Notes: generated by a model not told the origin, from the sequence alone. 37,777 nucleotides of DNA from an uncultured Elusimicrobium sp. (GCA_902766765.1 CACXER010000086.1:1-37777), one strand, 5' to 3'; positions 1 through 8,073 are shown, counted from the first letter of the stretch. Program-made: numbers and translations.

Positions 1-531
1 GAGGGATTGGAAAATATCCCTAAAACAGGGGCGCTTATTATCGCCGGCAATCATTTGTCCAATGCCGACCCGCCCGCCATCGGTGGTTTTGCGGGGTTGG
101 TACGCGATTCACGTTTTGTAGCCAAAAAAGAATTATTTGATATTCCGCTACTCGGTTGGTTTTTCAGACGCAGCGGTTATATCCCGGTGGACCGCACGCG
201 CACTATTGGCGACTTTGGTGCGCTCAAAGAAGTGGTACATGCACTGGAGCGCGGGGAAAGTGTGGTGATGTTCCCCGAAGGCACGCGCAGTAAAGACGGA
301 AAACCGCAAAAGCCCAAAAGTGGGATCGGGTTTTTGGTATATAAGACAGGTGTGCCGGTGTTGCCGGTAAAAATTGAGGGCACATTTGGCGGGTGGCTAA
401 AACGGAAAAAAATCCGCTTAAAATTCGGCCAAGTGATGCACCTAACAAAAGACGAAACCTTGGAGCCCAAGGTACAGTATAAACAATTTGCAGTACAAAT
501 AATGGAAGCCGTAAATTCAATTCATATATAA
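1..531 (+). CDS. plsC: 1-acyl-sn-glycerol-3-phosphate acyltransferase, PlsC family (5' truncated by window edge)
   Basis: Transfers an acyl group to lysophosphatidic acid to make phosphatidic acid at the inner face of the cytoplasmic membrane. The frame is open from base 1, so the true start lies outside the window; an apparent TTG at 7 is probably internal. The family block I NHLSNAD (the HX4D catalytic pair, about residues 18-23 of the visible part) and block III FPEGTRS (about 91-97) are both present, with GYIPVDR between them matching block II. About 176 residues are visible, so roughly 25-60 N-terminal residues are likely missing compared with usual 200-240 aa members. rpsA follows 50 bp downstream; a cmk-plsC-rpsA order is common in several phyla, so cmk may lie upstream. 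Confidence 0.9.
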   Translation, partial: EGLENIPKTGALIIAGNHLSNADPPAIGGFAGLVRDSRFVAKKELFDIPLLGWFFRRSGYIPVDRTRTIGDFGALKEVVHALERGESVVMFPEGTRSKDGKPQKPKSGIGFLVYKTGVPVLPVKIEGTFGGWLKRKKIRLKFGQVMHLTKDETLEPKVQYKQFAVQIMEAVNSIHI

Positions 532-543
532 TGGAGGAATACG

Positions 544-568
544 CAGGGTTTCCGAAGCGGAAATTCTG
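544..568 (+). promoter_or_regulatory. Hairpin in the rpsA leader
   Basis: An 11-bp stem (CAGGGTTTCCG / CGGAAATTCTG, two G-U pairs) with an AAG loop lies a few bases before the AAGGA ribosome binding site and the rpsA ATG. It has no T-run, so it is not a terminator. It could influence rpsA translation; autogenous control of S1 is known in E. coli. A role here is inference. Confidence 0.4.
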
Positions 569-581
569 TAAATAAGGACTT

Positions 582-1781
582 ATGACAAACGAAGAAATTA
601 AACAAACCGAAGACACAACCAACGAAGCCGAAATGACCATGGATCAGTTGATTGCGCAACAAGAGTCTTTATCGGAGAAGTTGTTCAAGAAGGAAATTGT
701 AGAAGTACCCGTCGTACAAGTAAATCAGGATTATATTTTAGTGGATATTGGGGCCAAAAAAGAAGCCGCCATTGCCGCCAGCGAATTTGAAGGAAAAACG
801 ATGCCTGCCGTGGGGGATAAAATTTCGGCTGTGCTCGTTAAACGTGGTAGTGACGAACGTCCGTCCATGCTTTCCCACAAAAGAGCCCTCGAGTTTTTGG
901 GCTGGGACGTTTGCAGAAAAGCATACGAAGCCAAAGAACGCGTCAAAGGAACAATTTTACAATGCGTGAAAGGCGGTTATATTGTGGAAGTATTCGGCGT
1001 AACCGGTTTTATGCCGCTTTCCCTTTCCGAATTACACACCGCGTATAAGCACTACTTGCCCGTCGGTGCGAAAATCAAAGCCGTCATCGTGGAATTTGCC
1101 AAAGAAAAACAAAAACTCATCATTTCCCGCAAACAAGTGTTAGAGGAGGACGAAGCCGTCCGCCGCGAACAGGTGTTGGGCGAAATTAAAGAAGGCGATG
1201 TCCTTCGGGTAGTTGTTTCCAAGGTGGATACAGATAAATTGTTCTTGCGTTTCCACGGGATTGAAGGTGTAGTTACGTTGGATAATATCGCTTGGAAAGA
1301 ACCCGAAACCGCCATTGCCAATTTCCGCCGCGGTCAACGCCTCAAAGCCAAACTCTTGGCGCTTGATAAAGAAACGCCGCGCTTGACCTTTGGCTTGAAA
1401 CAATTATTCTTAAATCCGGCCGACGCGTTGAAACGCCGCTATCCGTACAAGAGTTCCGTCAAAGCCACAGTTGTTAAAGTGTCCGAAACGGAAGGCGTGG
1501 AATGCACCATTGGTAAAAACAATACCAAAGCGTACATCAGCCCCTTTGAAATGGGACGCGACTTTACCGCCAAAGAAGGCGACACGATTACCGCTTTGGT
1601 AACGGGTGTCAATCCGGAAACGTTTGTAGTGAACTTGTCCGTCAAGAAATACGATCAAGCGCAAAACCGCAAAGTAGTGGCGCAGTACTTGAAACAAGCC
1701 CCGCGCCCGACGCTCGGCGAATTGTTGCAAGATTCGTTTGGTAAAACGGAAGAAGAAAATACGACCGAAGAAGAAAAATAA
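582..1781 (+). CDS. rpsA: 30S ribosomal protein S1 (four S1 domains)
   Basis: RNA-binding ribosomal protein that helps mRNA docking on the 30S subunit. The 399-residue product has an acidic N-terminus followed by four OB-fold S1 repeats, recognisable by VDIGAKKEAAI (about 50), GGYIVEVFGVTGFMP (about 130), FLRFHGIEGVV (about 215) and the last one around ECTIGKNNTKAYI (about 305). It ends in a Glu-rich tail. E. coli S1 has six repeats; the four-repeat form is common in other phyla. The ATG at 582 is preceded by AAGGA at a normal distance. It sits 50 bp after plsC and is closed by the hairpin terminator at 1804. Confidence 0.93.
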   Translation: MTNEEIKQTEDTTNEAEMTMDQLIAQQESLSEKLFKKEIVEVPVVQVNQDYILVDIGAKKEAAIAASEFEGKTMPAVGDKISAVLVKRGSDERPSMLSHKRALEFLGWDVCRKAYEAKERVKGTILQCVKGGYIVEVFGVTGFMPLSLSELHTAYKHYLPVGAKIKAVIVEFAKEKQKLIISRKQVLEEDEAVRREQVLGEIKEGDVLRVVVSKVDTDKLFLRFHGIEGVVTLDNIAWKEPETAIANFRRGQRLKAKLLALDKETPRLTFGLKQLFLNPADALKRRYPYKSSVKATVVKVSETEGVECTIGKNNTKAYISPFEMGRDFTAKEGDTITALVTGVNPETFVVNLSVKKYDQAQNRKVVAQYLKQAPRPTLGELLQDSFGKTEEENTTEEEK

Positions 1782-1803
1782 CTCCGTTACATTGAATTGA
1801 ATA

Positions 1804-1836
1804 AACCCCGCGTGCCATTTGGCTGCGGGGTTTTTT
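1804..1836 (+). terminator. Rho-independent terminator after rpsA
   Basis: AACCCCGC pairs with GCGGGGTT across a 13-nt loop and is followed by a T-run. It sits 22 bp after the rpsA stop and separates that gene from the pilin promoter at 1884. Confidence 0.85.
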
Positions 1837-1883
1837 ACGAAATTAAAATTGATTCGGTATTTTTTCGTCGCAAAAATTTTCCC

Positions 1884-1911
1884 TTGACTTTGTTTTTTTT
1901 TTTGCTAGAAT
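1884..1911 (+). promoter_or_regulatory. Pilin promoter with an 11-T spacer tract
   Basis: -35 TTGACT (1884-1889) and -10 TAGAAT (1906-1911) are separated by 16 bp, of which 1893-1903 is an uninterrupted run of 11 T. The downstream flank TTTGCGT is shared with the second pilin promoter at 35411. A homopolymer in the spacer makes promoter strength sensitive to slippage (inference). Confidence 0.75.
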
Positions 1912-1944
1912 TTGCGTGTACTCATTGTACAAGGAGGCGTACGC

Positions 1945-2646
1945 ATGAAAAACAAAAGAGGTCTTACGGGATGTTTAAATCAAATAAGGTTGTCATTCCC
2001 GAGAAATGTAGTCGGGAATCTTCCTCTTTCTGAGTCGTTAGTAAAAGAGGAAATACAACCTTATTTTATTAAACAAGTAAAAGATCCCCGACAGAAACTT
2101 TCGGGGATGATAACTAATTTTAATAATTTCGGGTTTACACTCATTGAACTCTTAGTCGTTGTGCTCATCATCGGCATACTGGCCGCGGTGGCAATGCCGC
2201 AGTATCAAAAAGCCGTGGAAAAAGCCCGCGCCAGCGAGGCCTTGCCTATATTAAAATCGGTCTATCAAGCCGCACAAACATACCAAATGGCCAATGGCGA
2301 GTGGCCCACAAAATTTGATGAACTGGCGGTGGAAATCCCGTGGACGGGTACGACCAAATGGCGTAACTACGCAGGAGCGAAGGACACTCGGTCTAATCAT
2401 TTATGGTCTATTCAACTTTACACAGAGGGAACACGATACCACGATATATATTTAGGTCGTATTAGCGGAAGATATGAAGGAGCGGGATTTGTTATTTCTT
2501 CAAGTGGAGACTGGGCCTGTGCGGAAAAAACGTCGGATGGCAAAGTGTTTAACGGAAACCCGGGTGACTATTGTGTAAAAATTATGCGTTGTCCAAATAC
2601 ACCGACCACCTATGATAATGGGCGGTATTACCCGTATAAACCGTAA
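1945..2646 (+). CDS. PilE-like type IV pilin with an unusually long leader
   Basis: Prepilin: the cleavage site G^FTLIE and the hydrophobic N-terminal helix LLVVVLIIGILAAVAMPQYQKAVEKA are unmistakable, and the C-terminal half has the Cys-bracketed loop expected of pilins. It is probably exported and polymerised, or incorporated, by the T4P machine encoded at 10105-21319. The start chosen is ATG 1945, with AAGGAGG at 1931. This gives 233 residues but a 63-residue leader instead of the usual 6-20. The first 12 residues (MKNKRGLTGCLN) resemble the leader of the second pilin at 35472 (MQKKSSLSGVLD), whereas about 40 residues between them and G^FTLIE correspond to the palindromic element at 1991-2112. 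An internal ATG at 2107 would give a 9-residue leader but has no ribosome binding site. Which start is used, and whether the long leader is processed, is open. Confidence 0.88.
   Translation: MKNKRGLTGCLNQIRLSFPRNVVGNLPLSESLVKEEIQPYFIKQVKDPRQKLSGMITNFNNFGFTLIELLVVVLIIGILAAVAMPQYQKAVEKARASEALPILKSVYQAAQTYQMANGEWPTKFDELAVEIPWTGTTKWRNYAGAKDTRSNHLWSIQLYTEGTRYHDIYLGRISGRYEGAGFVISSSGDWACAEKTSDGKVFNGNPGDYCVKIMRCPNTPTTYDNGRYYPYKP
1991..2112. mobile_element. Palindromic inverted-repeat element inserted in the pilin leader
   Basis: About 122 bp bounded by two 32-bp arms (1991-2022 and 2081-2112) that are imperfect inverted copies of each other (roughly 22 of 32 positions by eye). Each arm is itself a hairpin: ATTCCCGA/TCGGGAAT at 1995-2019, and ATCCCCGA/TCGGGGAT at 2084-2108. 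A third hairpin, CCTCTTT/AAAGAGG, lies inside at 2023-2050. The paralogous pilin at 35472 lacks this segment. It resembles miniature inverted-repeat or REP-like elements; no transposase is present in the window. It keeps the pilin reading frame open. Confidence 0.65.
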
Positions 2647-2668
2647 AACATAAATAAGAATATTTTTC

Positions 2669-2697
2669 TTTACAAACTTGTGTAATATTTCTACAAT
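2669..2697 (+). promoter_or_regulatory. Promoter of lemA-htpX-htpX
   Basis: TTTACA (2669-2674), 17-bp spacer, TACAAT (2692-2697); the lemA start is 55 bp downstream. A good sigma-70-type match. Confidence 0.7.
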
Positions 2698-2752
2698 AAA
2701 AATGTAGTTTATTTTTCCCGTTGTTTTTTGACGGATAAAAGAGAGGAAAAAC

Positions 2753-3319
2753 ATGATTGTAACTATCGTTGTTGTGGTTGTTGCCGTGTTGTGTCTTATG
2801 TATGTGATCGGTACGTACAACGGTTTTATTACGCTACGTAACCGCACCCAAGAGGCGTGGAGCGATATTGAAGTACAAATGAAACGCCGCTACGATTTAA
2901 TTCCTAACTTAGTGGAAACCGTCAAAGGATATGCCGCCCACGAAAGCGGTACGCTGGAAAAAGTAATCCAAGCGCGCAATATGGCTATGGCCGTTAACCC
3001 CAAAGATGTGAAGAAAATGGCCGAGTCGGAAAATATCCTGTCGGGTGCATTGAAATCCGTATTTGCCCTGAGTGAAAATTATCCGACGTTGCAAGCCAAC
3101 CAAAACTTTTTGGAACTTCAACACGAACTGCGCGATACGGAAGATAAAATCCAAGCCGCCCGTCGCTTTTATAACGGTAACGTTATGGCGTTTAATACCA
3201 AGGCGGAACGCTTCCCCGCTAATATCATAGCGGCCATGTTCCACTTTGAAAAGCAACCTTTCTTTGAACTGGCGGAAGCAGATCAAGCGGCTCGTCAAGC
3301 CGTTAAAGTACAATTCTAA
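2753..3319 (+). CDS. lemA: LemA family protein
   Basis: Membrane-anchored LemA-family protein, 188 residues. One N-terminal membrane segment (residues 2-20, Val-rich) is followed by the family signature YNGFITLRNRTQEAWSDIEV and KRRYDLIPNLVETVKGYAAHE, then a helical domain that probably lies outside the cytoplasm. The biochemical role is not established; lemA genes are often paired with htpX-like proteases and are thought to act in membrane protein quality control or envelope stress. The ATG at 2753 has an AGAGAGG ribosome binding site. An htpX-like gene follows after 8 bp, so the three genes 2753-5381 are probably cotranscribed. Confidence 0.92.
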   Translation: MIVTIVVVVVAVLCLMYVIGTYNGFITLRNRTQEAWSDIEVQMKRRYDLIPNLVETVKGYAAHESGTLEKVIQARNMAMAVNPKDVKKMAESENILSGALKSVFALSENYPTLQANQNFLELQHELRDTEDKIQAARRFYNGNVMAFNTKAERFPANIIAAMFHFEKQPFFELAEADQAARQAVKVQF

Positions 3320-3327
3320 ATTAGCCT

Positions 3328-4317
3328 ATGGCTACTATTTACGAACATATTGACGAAAACAAGCGGCGCACCGTGCTGCTTGTTTTGCTTTTTCCGCTTG
3401 CTTTTGCGGCGCTTGTGTTGGCGACGGTAGGGATTTTCTTTTTCCTCACGGGAGACCCGTACGCTTCTTCCGCCGTGTCGGGTACGCTCACGCCCGCACA
3501 AACCCAAGTGGCGCAGATTGCCTTGTGGGCTGCGCCGATTTGTTGGGCGGTGGCCATGTTGTGGATCGTGATTGCGTATTTCACGGGCGATAAACTGATG
3601 ATGTCCGGCGTAGGGGCGGTACAAATTACCCGCCGCGATCAGCCGGAGATTTTTCGCCTGGTGGAAAATTTGTGCATCACGCGCGGACTTCCTCTGCCGC
3701 GTATTTATATTCTGGATGATGAATCGCTTAACGCATTTGCTACCGGGCGCGACCCGGAACATGCGTCCATCGCACTTACCAAAGGCATTGTGAAGAAATT
3801 GGATCGGGTAGAGTTGGAAGGCGTGGTGGCACATGAACTTGCACACGTGGAAAACCGCGATATTCGTCTCATGCTTATTACCGTGGCGGGCATTTCGTTT
3901 TTTACATTTTTGGGTGAAATACTTCTCCGCATGGGGCTTTCTTCCGGGCGGAGTAACCGGAAAAATAATGGGGGTGGAATCTTCATTATTGCCGGATTAG
4001 TATGTTTAATTTACGGTTATTTTTTGGCGCCGCTGATTCGCTTGGCAGTATCACGCCAACGTGAGTATCAAGCCGATGCTACCGCTGCTCTTACGACGAG
4101 AAACCCGGCCGCTTTAGCGAGTGCACTGCGCAAAATATCTTCGGATAGTCGCGTAGAGGCCTTGGATAAACGTGAAAGTATGGCCGCTATCTGCATTGCT
4201 AATCCACTGGGCAAAATGGGGTTGTTTTCCAGTTTGTCGGGTTTGTTTGCTACGCACCCGCCGATTGAAAAACGGATTGCTGCTTTGTTGGAAATGGACG
4301 GCTCTTACCGTTACTAA
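3328..4317 (+). CDS. htpX: M48 family membrane metalloprotease (HtpX-like), first copy
   Basis: Zinc endopeptidase of the cytoplasmic membrane. Two N-terminal membrane segments (about 16-38 and 67-85) precede the catalytic domain, which contains HELAH (residues 169-173) with the following NRD, and the third zinc ligand Glu246 in REYQAD. Two further hydrophobic stretches lie between these motifs. The length of 329 residues is typical or slightly longer than E. coli HtpX (293). It starts 8 bp after lemA and shows no clear Shine-Dalgarno, suggesting translational coupling. Expected role: degradation of damaged membrane proteins with LemA (family knowledge, not shown here). Confidence 0.9.
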   Translation: MATIYEHIDENKRRTVLLVLLFPLAFAALVLATVGIFFFLTGDPYASSAVSGTLTPAQTQVAQIALWAAPICWAVAMLWIVIAYFTGDKLMMSGVGAVQITRRDQPEIFRLVENLCITRGLPLPRIYILDDESLNAFATGRDPEHASIALTKGIVKKLDRVELEGVVAHELAHVENRDIRLMLITVAGISFFTFLGEILLRMGLSSGRSNRKNNGGGIFIIAGLVCLIYGYFLAPLIRLAVSRQREYQADATAALTTRNPAALASALRKISSDSRVEALDKRESMAAICIANPLGKMGLFSSLSGLFATHPPIEKRIAALLEMDGSYRY

Positions 4318-4325
4318 AAACATCT

Positions 4326-5381
4326 ATGGCTACTGCTTATCATTACGTGGCAATCAATCAGCGCAAAAGTTTAATCCTTATTGTGCTGTTTGCGCTTTCC
4401 TTTTTGGGATTTGTGTATTTAGCCACGTGGGGATTCTATATCCTTAATGGTACGCTAGCCTATTTCCGCCCGACGGGATTTTTAACCTGGGGAAGCACGT
4501 GGGACCACGCCTTTGTACAAACCGCAGATACGTGTAGGTGGCTACTGCCTATCAGTTTGGCAATATCTTTGTTTTGGGCGCGGGTGGCGCTCAAAGAAGG
4601 AGAGACGTTTATCTTGGGGCGCTTTGACCGCCGCGTGCGCTTTCTTCATCCGTATGATGAGTATGATGCTAATACGTTACTTACTACCTTATGCATTCGT
4701 ACCGGGGATATCGTTCCGCATATTTATGTGCTAAACGATAAGGGATTAAACGCCTTTTCTGTTGGTTCCACACCCGAAAATTCCGGGATTGTGTTGACGG
4801 CGGGGTTGCTACAGACGTTAGACCGTGTGCAATTGGAAGCCGTACTCGCCCACGAACTGGCGCATATCCGCAACGGCGATACACGCCTGATGACGGTGAT
4901 GGTCATGTGTTTGGCTTTTTTTACGTTCATGGGTGAGTATTTGTTCTACGGAACGGAAAAAGAAAATATCTATGATAACAACGGGTTGCAGGTGGAAAGG
5001 ATAGCACCCCCGTTAGGGCCGTTGGCTTATATCGGGTTTGTGTTACTGCTTTACGGCTATGTGGTGGCGCCGCTACTTCGTTTGGGTATTTCTCGCACGC
5101 GCGAATATTTGGCCGACGCCGATGCTGCGCTCATTACACGTCATCCGCGTGCGCTGGCTAAAGCCCTGTGGCGCATTAGCCAAAATAGTCGGATTTCCTC
5201 ACTTGCCAGTTCTTCTTTATTGGGGGCGATGTGTATTGAAAACCCGTTGGAGAAGGAAAGTCTGTTTGATTTTTTAAGCGGACTATACCGTTCTCATCCG
5301 CCGGTGGAAGATCGCATTTACGCACTCAACGATATGGACGGTATGTTTTTGCATATACCGGCTACGGCTAACCAAAAATAA
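4326..5381 (+). CDS. M48 family membrane metalloprotease (HtpX-like), second copy
   Basis: Tandem paralogue of the preceding gene: same opening MAT-x-Y, same layout of two N-terminal membrane segments, HELAH (176-180) followed by NGD, third zinc ligand Glu260 in REYLAD, and the shared C-terminal SHPPVEDRI/THPPIEKRI block. It is 351 residues and clearly diverged from the first copy, so the duplication is not recent. It begins 8 bp after the first copy, again without an evident Shine-Dalgarno. All catalytic residues are kept, so both copies should be active. The pair probably differ in substrate or expression level, which the sequence does not reveal. Confidence 0.9.
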   Translation: MATAYHYVAINQRKSLILIVLFALSFLGFVYLATWGFYILNGTLAYFRPTGFLTWGSTWDHAFVQTADTCRWLLPISLAISLFWARVALKEGETFILGRFDRRVRFLHPYDEYDANTLLTTLCIRTGDIVPHIYVLNDKGLNAFSVGSTPENSGIVLTAGLLQTLDRVQLEAVLAHELAHIRNGDTRLMTVMVMCLAFFTFMGEYLFYGTEKENIYDNNGLQVERIAPPLGPLAYIGFVLLLYGYVVAPLLRLGISRTREYLADADAALITRHPRALAKALWRISQNSRISSLASSSLLGAMCIENPLEKESLFDFLSGLYRSHPPVEDRIYALNDMDGMFLHIPATANQK

Positions 5382-5385
5382 GTCT

Positions 5386-5413
5386 TTGCTAAATCGTCTT
5401 AAAAAACTACAAT
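5386..5413 (+). promoter_or_regulatory. Promoter of the Wzy_C/TPR gene, embedded in an inverted repeat
   Basis: TTGCTA (5386-5391), 16-bp spacer, TACAAT (5408-5413). The -10 lies between the arms of a dyad: ATCGTCTT-AAAAAAC (5393-5407) against GTTTTTTT-AGG-AAGACGAT (5424-5442, with a 4-nt bulge). The right arm covers the AGGAAG ribosome binding site. Confidence 0.55.
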
Positions 5414-5442
5414 ATATAAAACTGTTTTTTTAGGAAGACGAT

Positions 5443-8073
5443 ATGTTGAATTTAACTAAATCCGCCAAAGAAACTGTGTATATGAAAATCGTTCGCGTTC
5501 TGTTGGCGATGTGTTTTTTAGTTGTGCCCCTTATCTTCTTTACCGATTTGACGGCTAATCCGTTCTTCATCCAAAATAGTTTGCTCTATGTGCTTATCGC
5601 CTTGATTTACGGCACGCTTGCCGTTAAATTTTTACGTTCGCAGACGATTGATTTTACACAAACGTTTTTTGATTTAGCATTTTTCATTTATGTGCTTGCC
5701 TGTGTAGTAGGGTGGTTGTCGGCGGTGTCCTCGGCGCCGCAAGCCATGCGCCAGACGATGTTTTACGGCCTTTTAAACTACGGTAGTTTGCTGGTAGTCG
5801 TGTCCGTAGGGGCGTACATCATCAGCAAAAATATTGTCTGTTCCGGCACGATTGAAAGCAAAACAAATTATATCTTGTTGTTTTTTGCATGGGGGGCGTT
5901 GTGGTACTTCTTCCCGATGCTTAAAACACATTTGTCATCGGATTTGTTAGTTGCTAAATTATTTGACTGGTATGCATTATTTTTGTGGATTGTAGGCGTG
6001 TGGTTAGCCGTACGGGTGCTGCGCAAATTGGTACAAGAAAATATTTTGGTGCTAATGTTTGTGGCTGTTTTTCTGGCGTGTTGCTACGGGGTGTTACAGG
6101 CCCTTGGCCTGGAATTTTTGTGGCCCTTTGAAATCAACCAATTTGCTACGCGTGCCTTTTCTACATTTGGAAATCCCAACTTTTTATCGTCGGCAGTTGT
6201 AATGTTGTTGCCGGCACTGCTGGTCTATTACATGCGCACCGAAAGCAAAAAAGATTTGTGTGTATATGGACTCTTGGTGCTTGTGTACATCTTATTTTTG
6301 TCGTTTGGTTTGGCTCGGTCGTGTTGGTTGGGGGCCGGATGCGCGCTGGTTATGATGTGGATGTTTGGTACGCTGCGCGAAGTGATTTGGAAGCGTCGCG
6401 GTCGTGTGTTTTTACTGGCGGTGCTTGCTATTGGTGTAGGGTGGGGTTCGGTTCATTTGGATGATAAAGATACGCCCAGCCCGGTGGCGGCGCGGGCGCA
6501 TGAACTGACGCAAATAACCCCGGCGAGTTTTACCCTTAAAATTGACCGCGATAAAATTTTCCAATCTATGCACCAACGGTTGTTCATGTGGGATGTAGCG
6601 AAGGAAATATTTTTGGCCCGTCCGGTAATGGGTAGTGGACTTGGTAATTTTCAGATGGCCTTTGCGCAAGCACAACCGAAGACACTGCTTAAATATCCCA
6701 ATTTGCGCCAACTCAAAACATTGACCAATGCACCGCATAATGAACTTTTTTTCCAGGGAGCCCAGGGGGGAATTGTGGGGCTTGGATTATTTATGTTCAT
6801 GTTCATGGTCTTATTTTTAGAAGTGCGTGATTTCGCCGCTCACAAAAAAGAGGGGGATAAGAAGCAACTTTTACAAGCATTTTTCTGCGGGATTTTAGGG
6901 ATGTTGGCCGACAACATGCTCAACATTTCTTTACACGCCGTCGTGCCCGCTTTTATCTTTTGGTGGATGGTGGGCGCGGAAGCCAGCGGAGTAGGAAAGG
7001 AAGACCGGCAGATTGCCGTAACGGCTAACCCATTTACTAAGACGGTGGCGCTCATCATTCTGGTCGGAAGCGTGGCCATTATTACGTGGCAAGCCATGTG
7101 GCTGAAAAGCGAATATCGTTTTTTCGCCGGACAAAAAAACATAGCGGCAGGACAATACGAAGAAGCCGTTACCAATTTGTCTGCGGCACAGCGTCTTTAT
7201 CCGGCTAATACCGAGGCCGGTTTCCGCCTGGGAAACGTGTTGCTGGCACAAGGGAAGTACTCGGATGCTTTAACGGTTTTTGAAAAAACAATATCGGCTG
7301 CCGATTACTACGAAGAAGTTTATTACCATGCTGCGTTAGCGGCTATCGGTACCGGCGACGTGAAAAAGGCGGTGCATTATCTGGTGGCCAATTTGCGTCT
7401 TCATCCATATCATTTGCAAGCGTATCAAATGTTGGCCCAATTATTGCACGATCATATCATCCTGGCCGGTAGCGATGAATTGGCGATGGCGGAACGTGGG
7501 CTGAATTTATTTCCGTACGAAACCGGATTGTGGCGGCTTATCGGGGAGACGTACGAAAAATTAGGTGAGGTCCAGTACGCTAAAAATATTTACGAACGTG
7601 GATTGACGGTAGATACGTTGGATCCGGAATTATTAAACCGGTTAGAAAAATTATATTCCGGTCAATCTGACAAGCCGGCTATCCTCGCGCAAGCCAAACA
7701 ATTGCAACGGTATCACGACAAAGCCAGCCGTTTTGATAAAATGTCGGCCTATTATCAACAGCGTTTGCGTAACGATATTGAGGCGTATCGGGCTCAATAT
7801 CCCGATGATACAAACGGGTCCATTTTGTTGGCGCGGGTGTTATCTTTGGCAGGTAATGATATTAAATCTAAAATGATGTTGGAGCAAGTGTTGCAGGAAC
7901 ATCCGGATGATTTATGGGCCAATTTGGCGTTGTCTACGCTATTCTACAAAGCGGAAAATACGAAAGAGGCCATACGTTGTTTACAAGATGCTTTGTTCTA
8001 TTATCCGGGTAATGAATTGGCGTTGGCGCGGCTCAAGGCGCTGGGGATTCCGTCGGAAAATAAAAAAATGTAA
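5443..8073 (+). CDS. O-antigen ligase/polymerase-like (Wzy_C) membrane protein with C-terminal TPR repeats
   Basis: 876 residues. The first ~550 are a polytopic membrane domain of about ten to thirteen hydrophobic segments. The large extracytoplasmic loop carries MGSGLGNFQ and PHNELFFQGAQGG with His432, as in the Wzy_C family (O-antigen ligase WaaL, polymerase Wzy and pilin oligosaccharyltransferases PglL/TfpO). Residues ~562-870 form a chain of TPR-like helices (for example AAGQYEEAVTNLSAAQRLYP and QGKYSDALTVFEK). Family members move a lipid-linked glycan onto lipid A-core, onto another glycan, or onto protein; the acceptor cannot be read from sequence. The position directly upstream of the pilus operon makes pilin or surface protein glycosylation a fair hypothesis. 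No other glycan genes are nearby. The ATG at 5443 has AGGAAG upstream. Confidence 0.8.
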   Translation: MLNLTKSAKETVYMKIVRVLLAMCFLVVPLIFFTDLTANPFFIQNSLLYVLIALIYGTLAVKFLRSQTIDFTQTFFDLAFFIYVLACVVGWLSAVSSAPQAMRQTMFYGLLNYGSLLVVVSVGAYIISKNIVCSGTIESKTNYILLFFAWGALWYFFPMLKTHLSSDLLVAKLFDWYALFLWIVGVWLAVRVLRKLVQENILVLMFVAVFLACCYGVLQALGLEFLWPFEINQFATRAFSTFGNPNFLSSAVVMLLPALLVYYMRTESKKDLCVYGLLVLVYILFLSFGLARSCWLGAGCALVMMWMFGTLREVIWKRRGRVFLLAVLAIGVGWGSVHLDDKDTPSPVAARAHELTQITPASFTLKIDRDKIFQSMHQRLFMWDVAKEIFLARPVMGSGLGNFQMAFAQAQPKTLLKYPNLRQLKTLTNAPHNELFFQGAQGGIVGLGLFMFMFMVLFLEVRDFAAHKKEGDKKQLLQAFFCGILGMLADNMLNISLHAVVPAFIFWWMVGAEASGVGKEDRQIAVTANPFTKTVALIILVGSVAIITWQAMWLKSEYRFFAGQKNIAAGQYEEAVTNLSAAQRLYPANTEAGFRLGNVLLAQGKYSDALTVFEKTISAADYYEEVYYHAALAAIGTGDVKKAVHYLVANLRLHPYHLQAYQMLAQLLHDHIILAGSDELAMAERGLNLFPYETGLWRLIGETYEKLGEVQYAKNIYERGLTVDTLDPELLNRLEKLYSGQSDKPAILAQAKQLQRYHDKASRFDKMSAYYQQRLRNDIEAYRAQYPDDTNGSILLARVLSLAGNDIKSKMMLEQVLQEHPDDLWANLALSTLFYKAENTKEAIRCLQDALFYYPGNELALARLKALGIPSENKKM

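Noticed and set aside
2107..2133. ATG at 2107 as the start of the first pilin (9-residue leader)
   Set aside because: It would give a normal leader, but it has no ribosome binding site, while ATG 1945 has AAGGAGG and a leader start resembling the paralogue. Kept as an alternative, not as the call.
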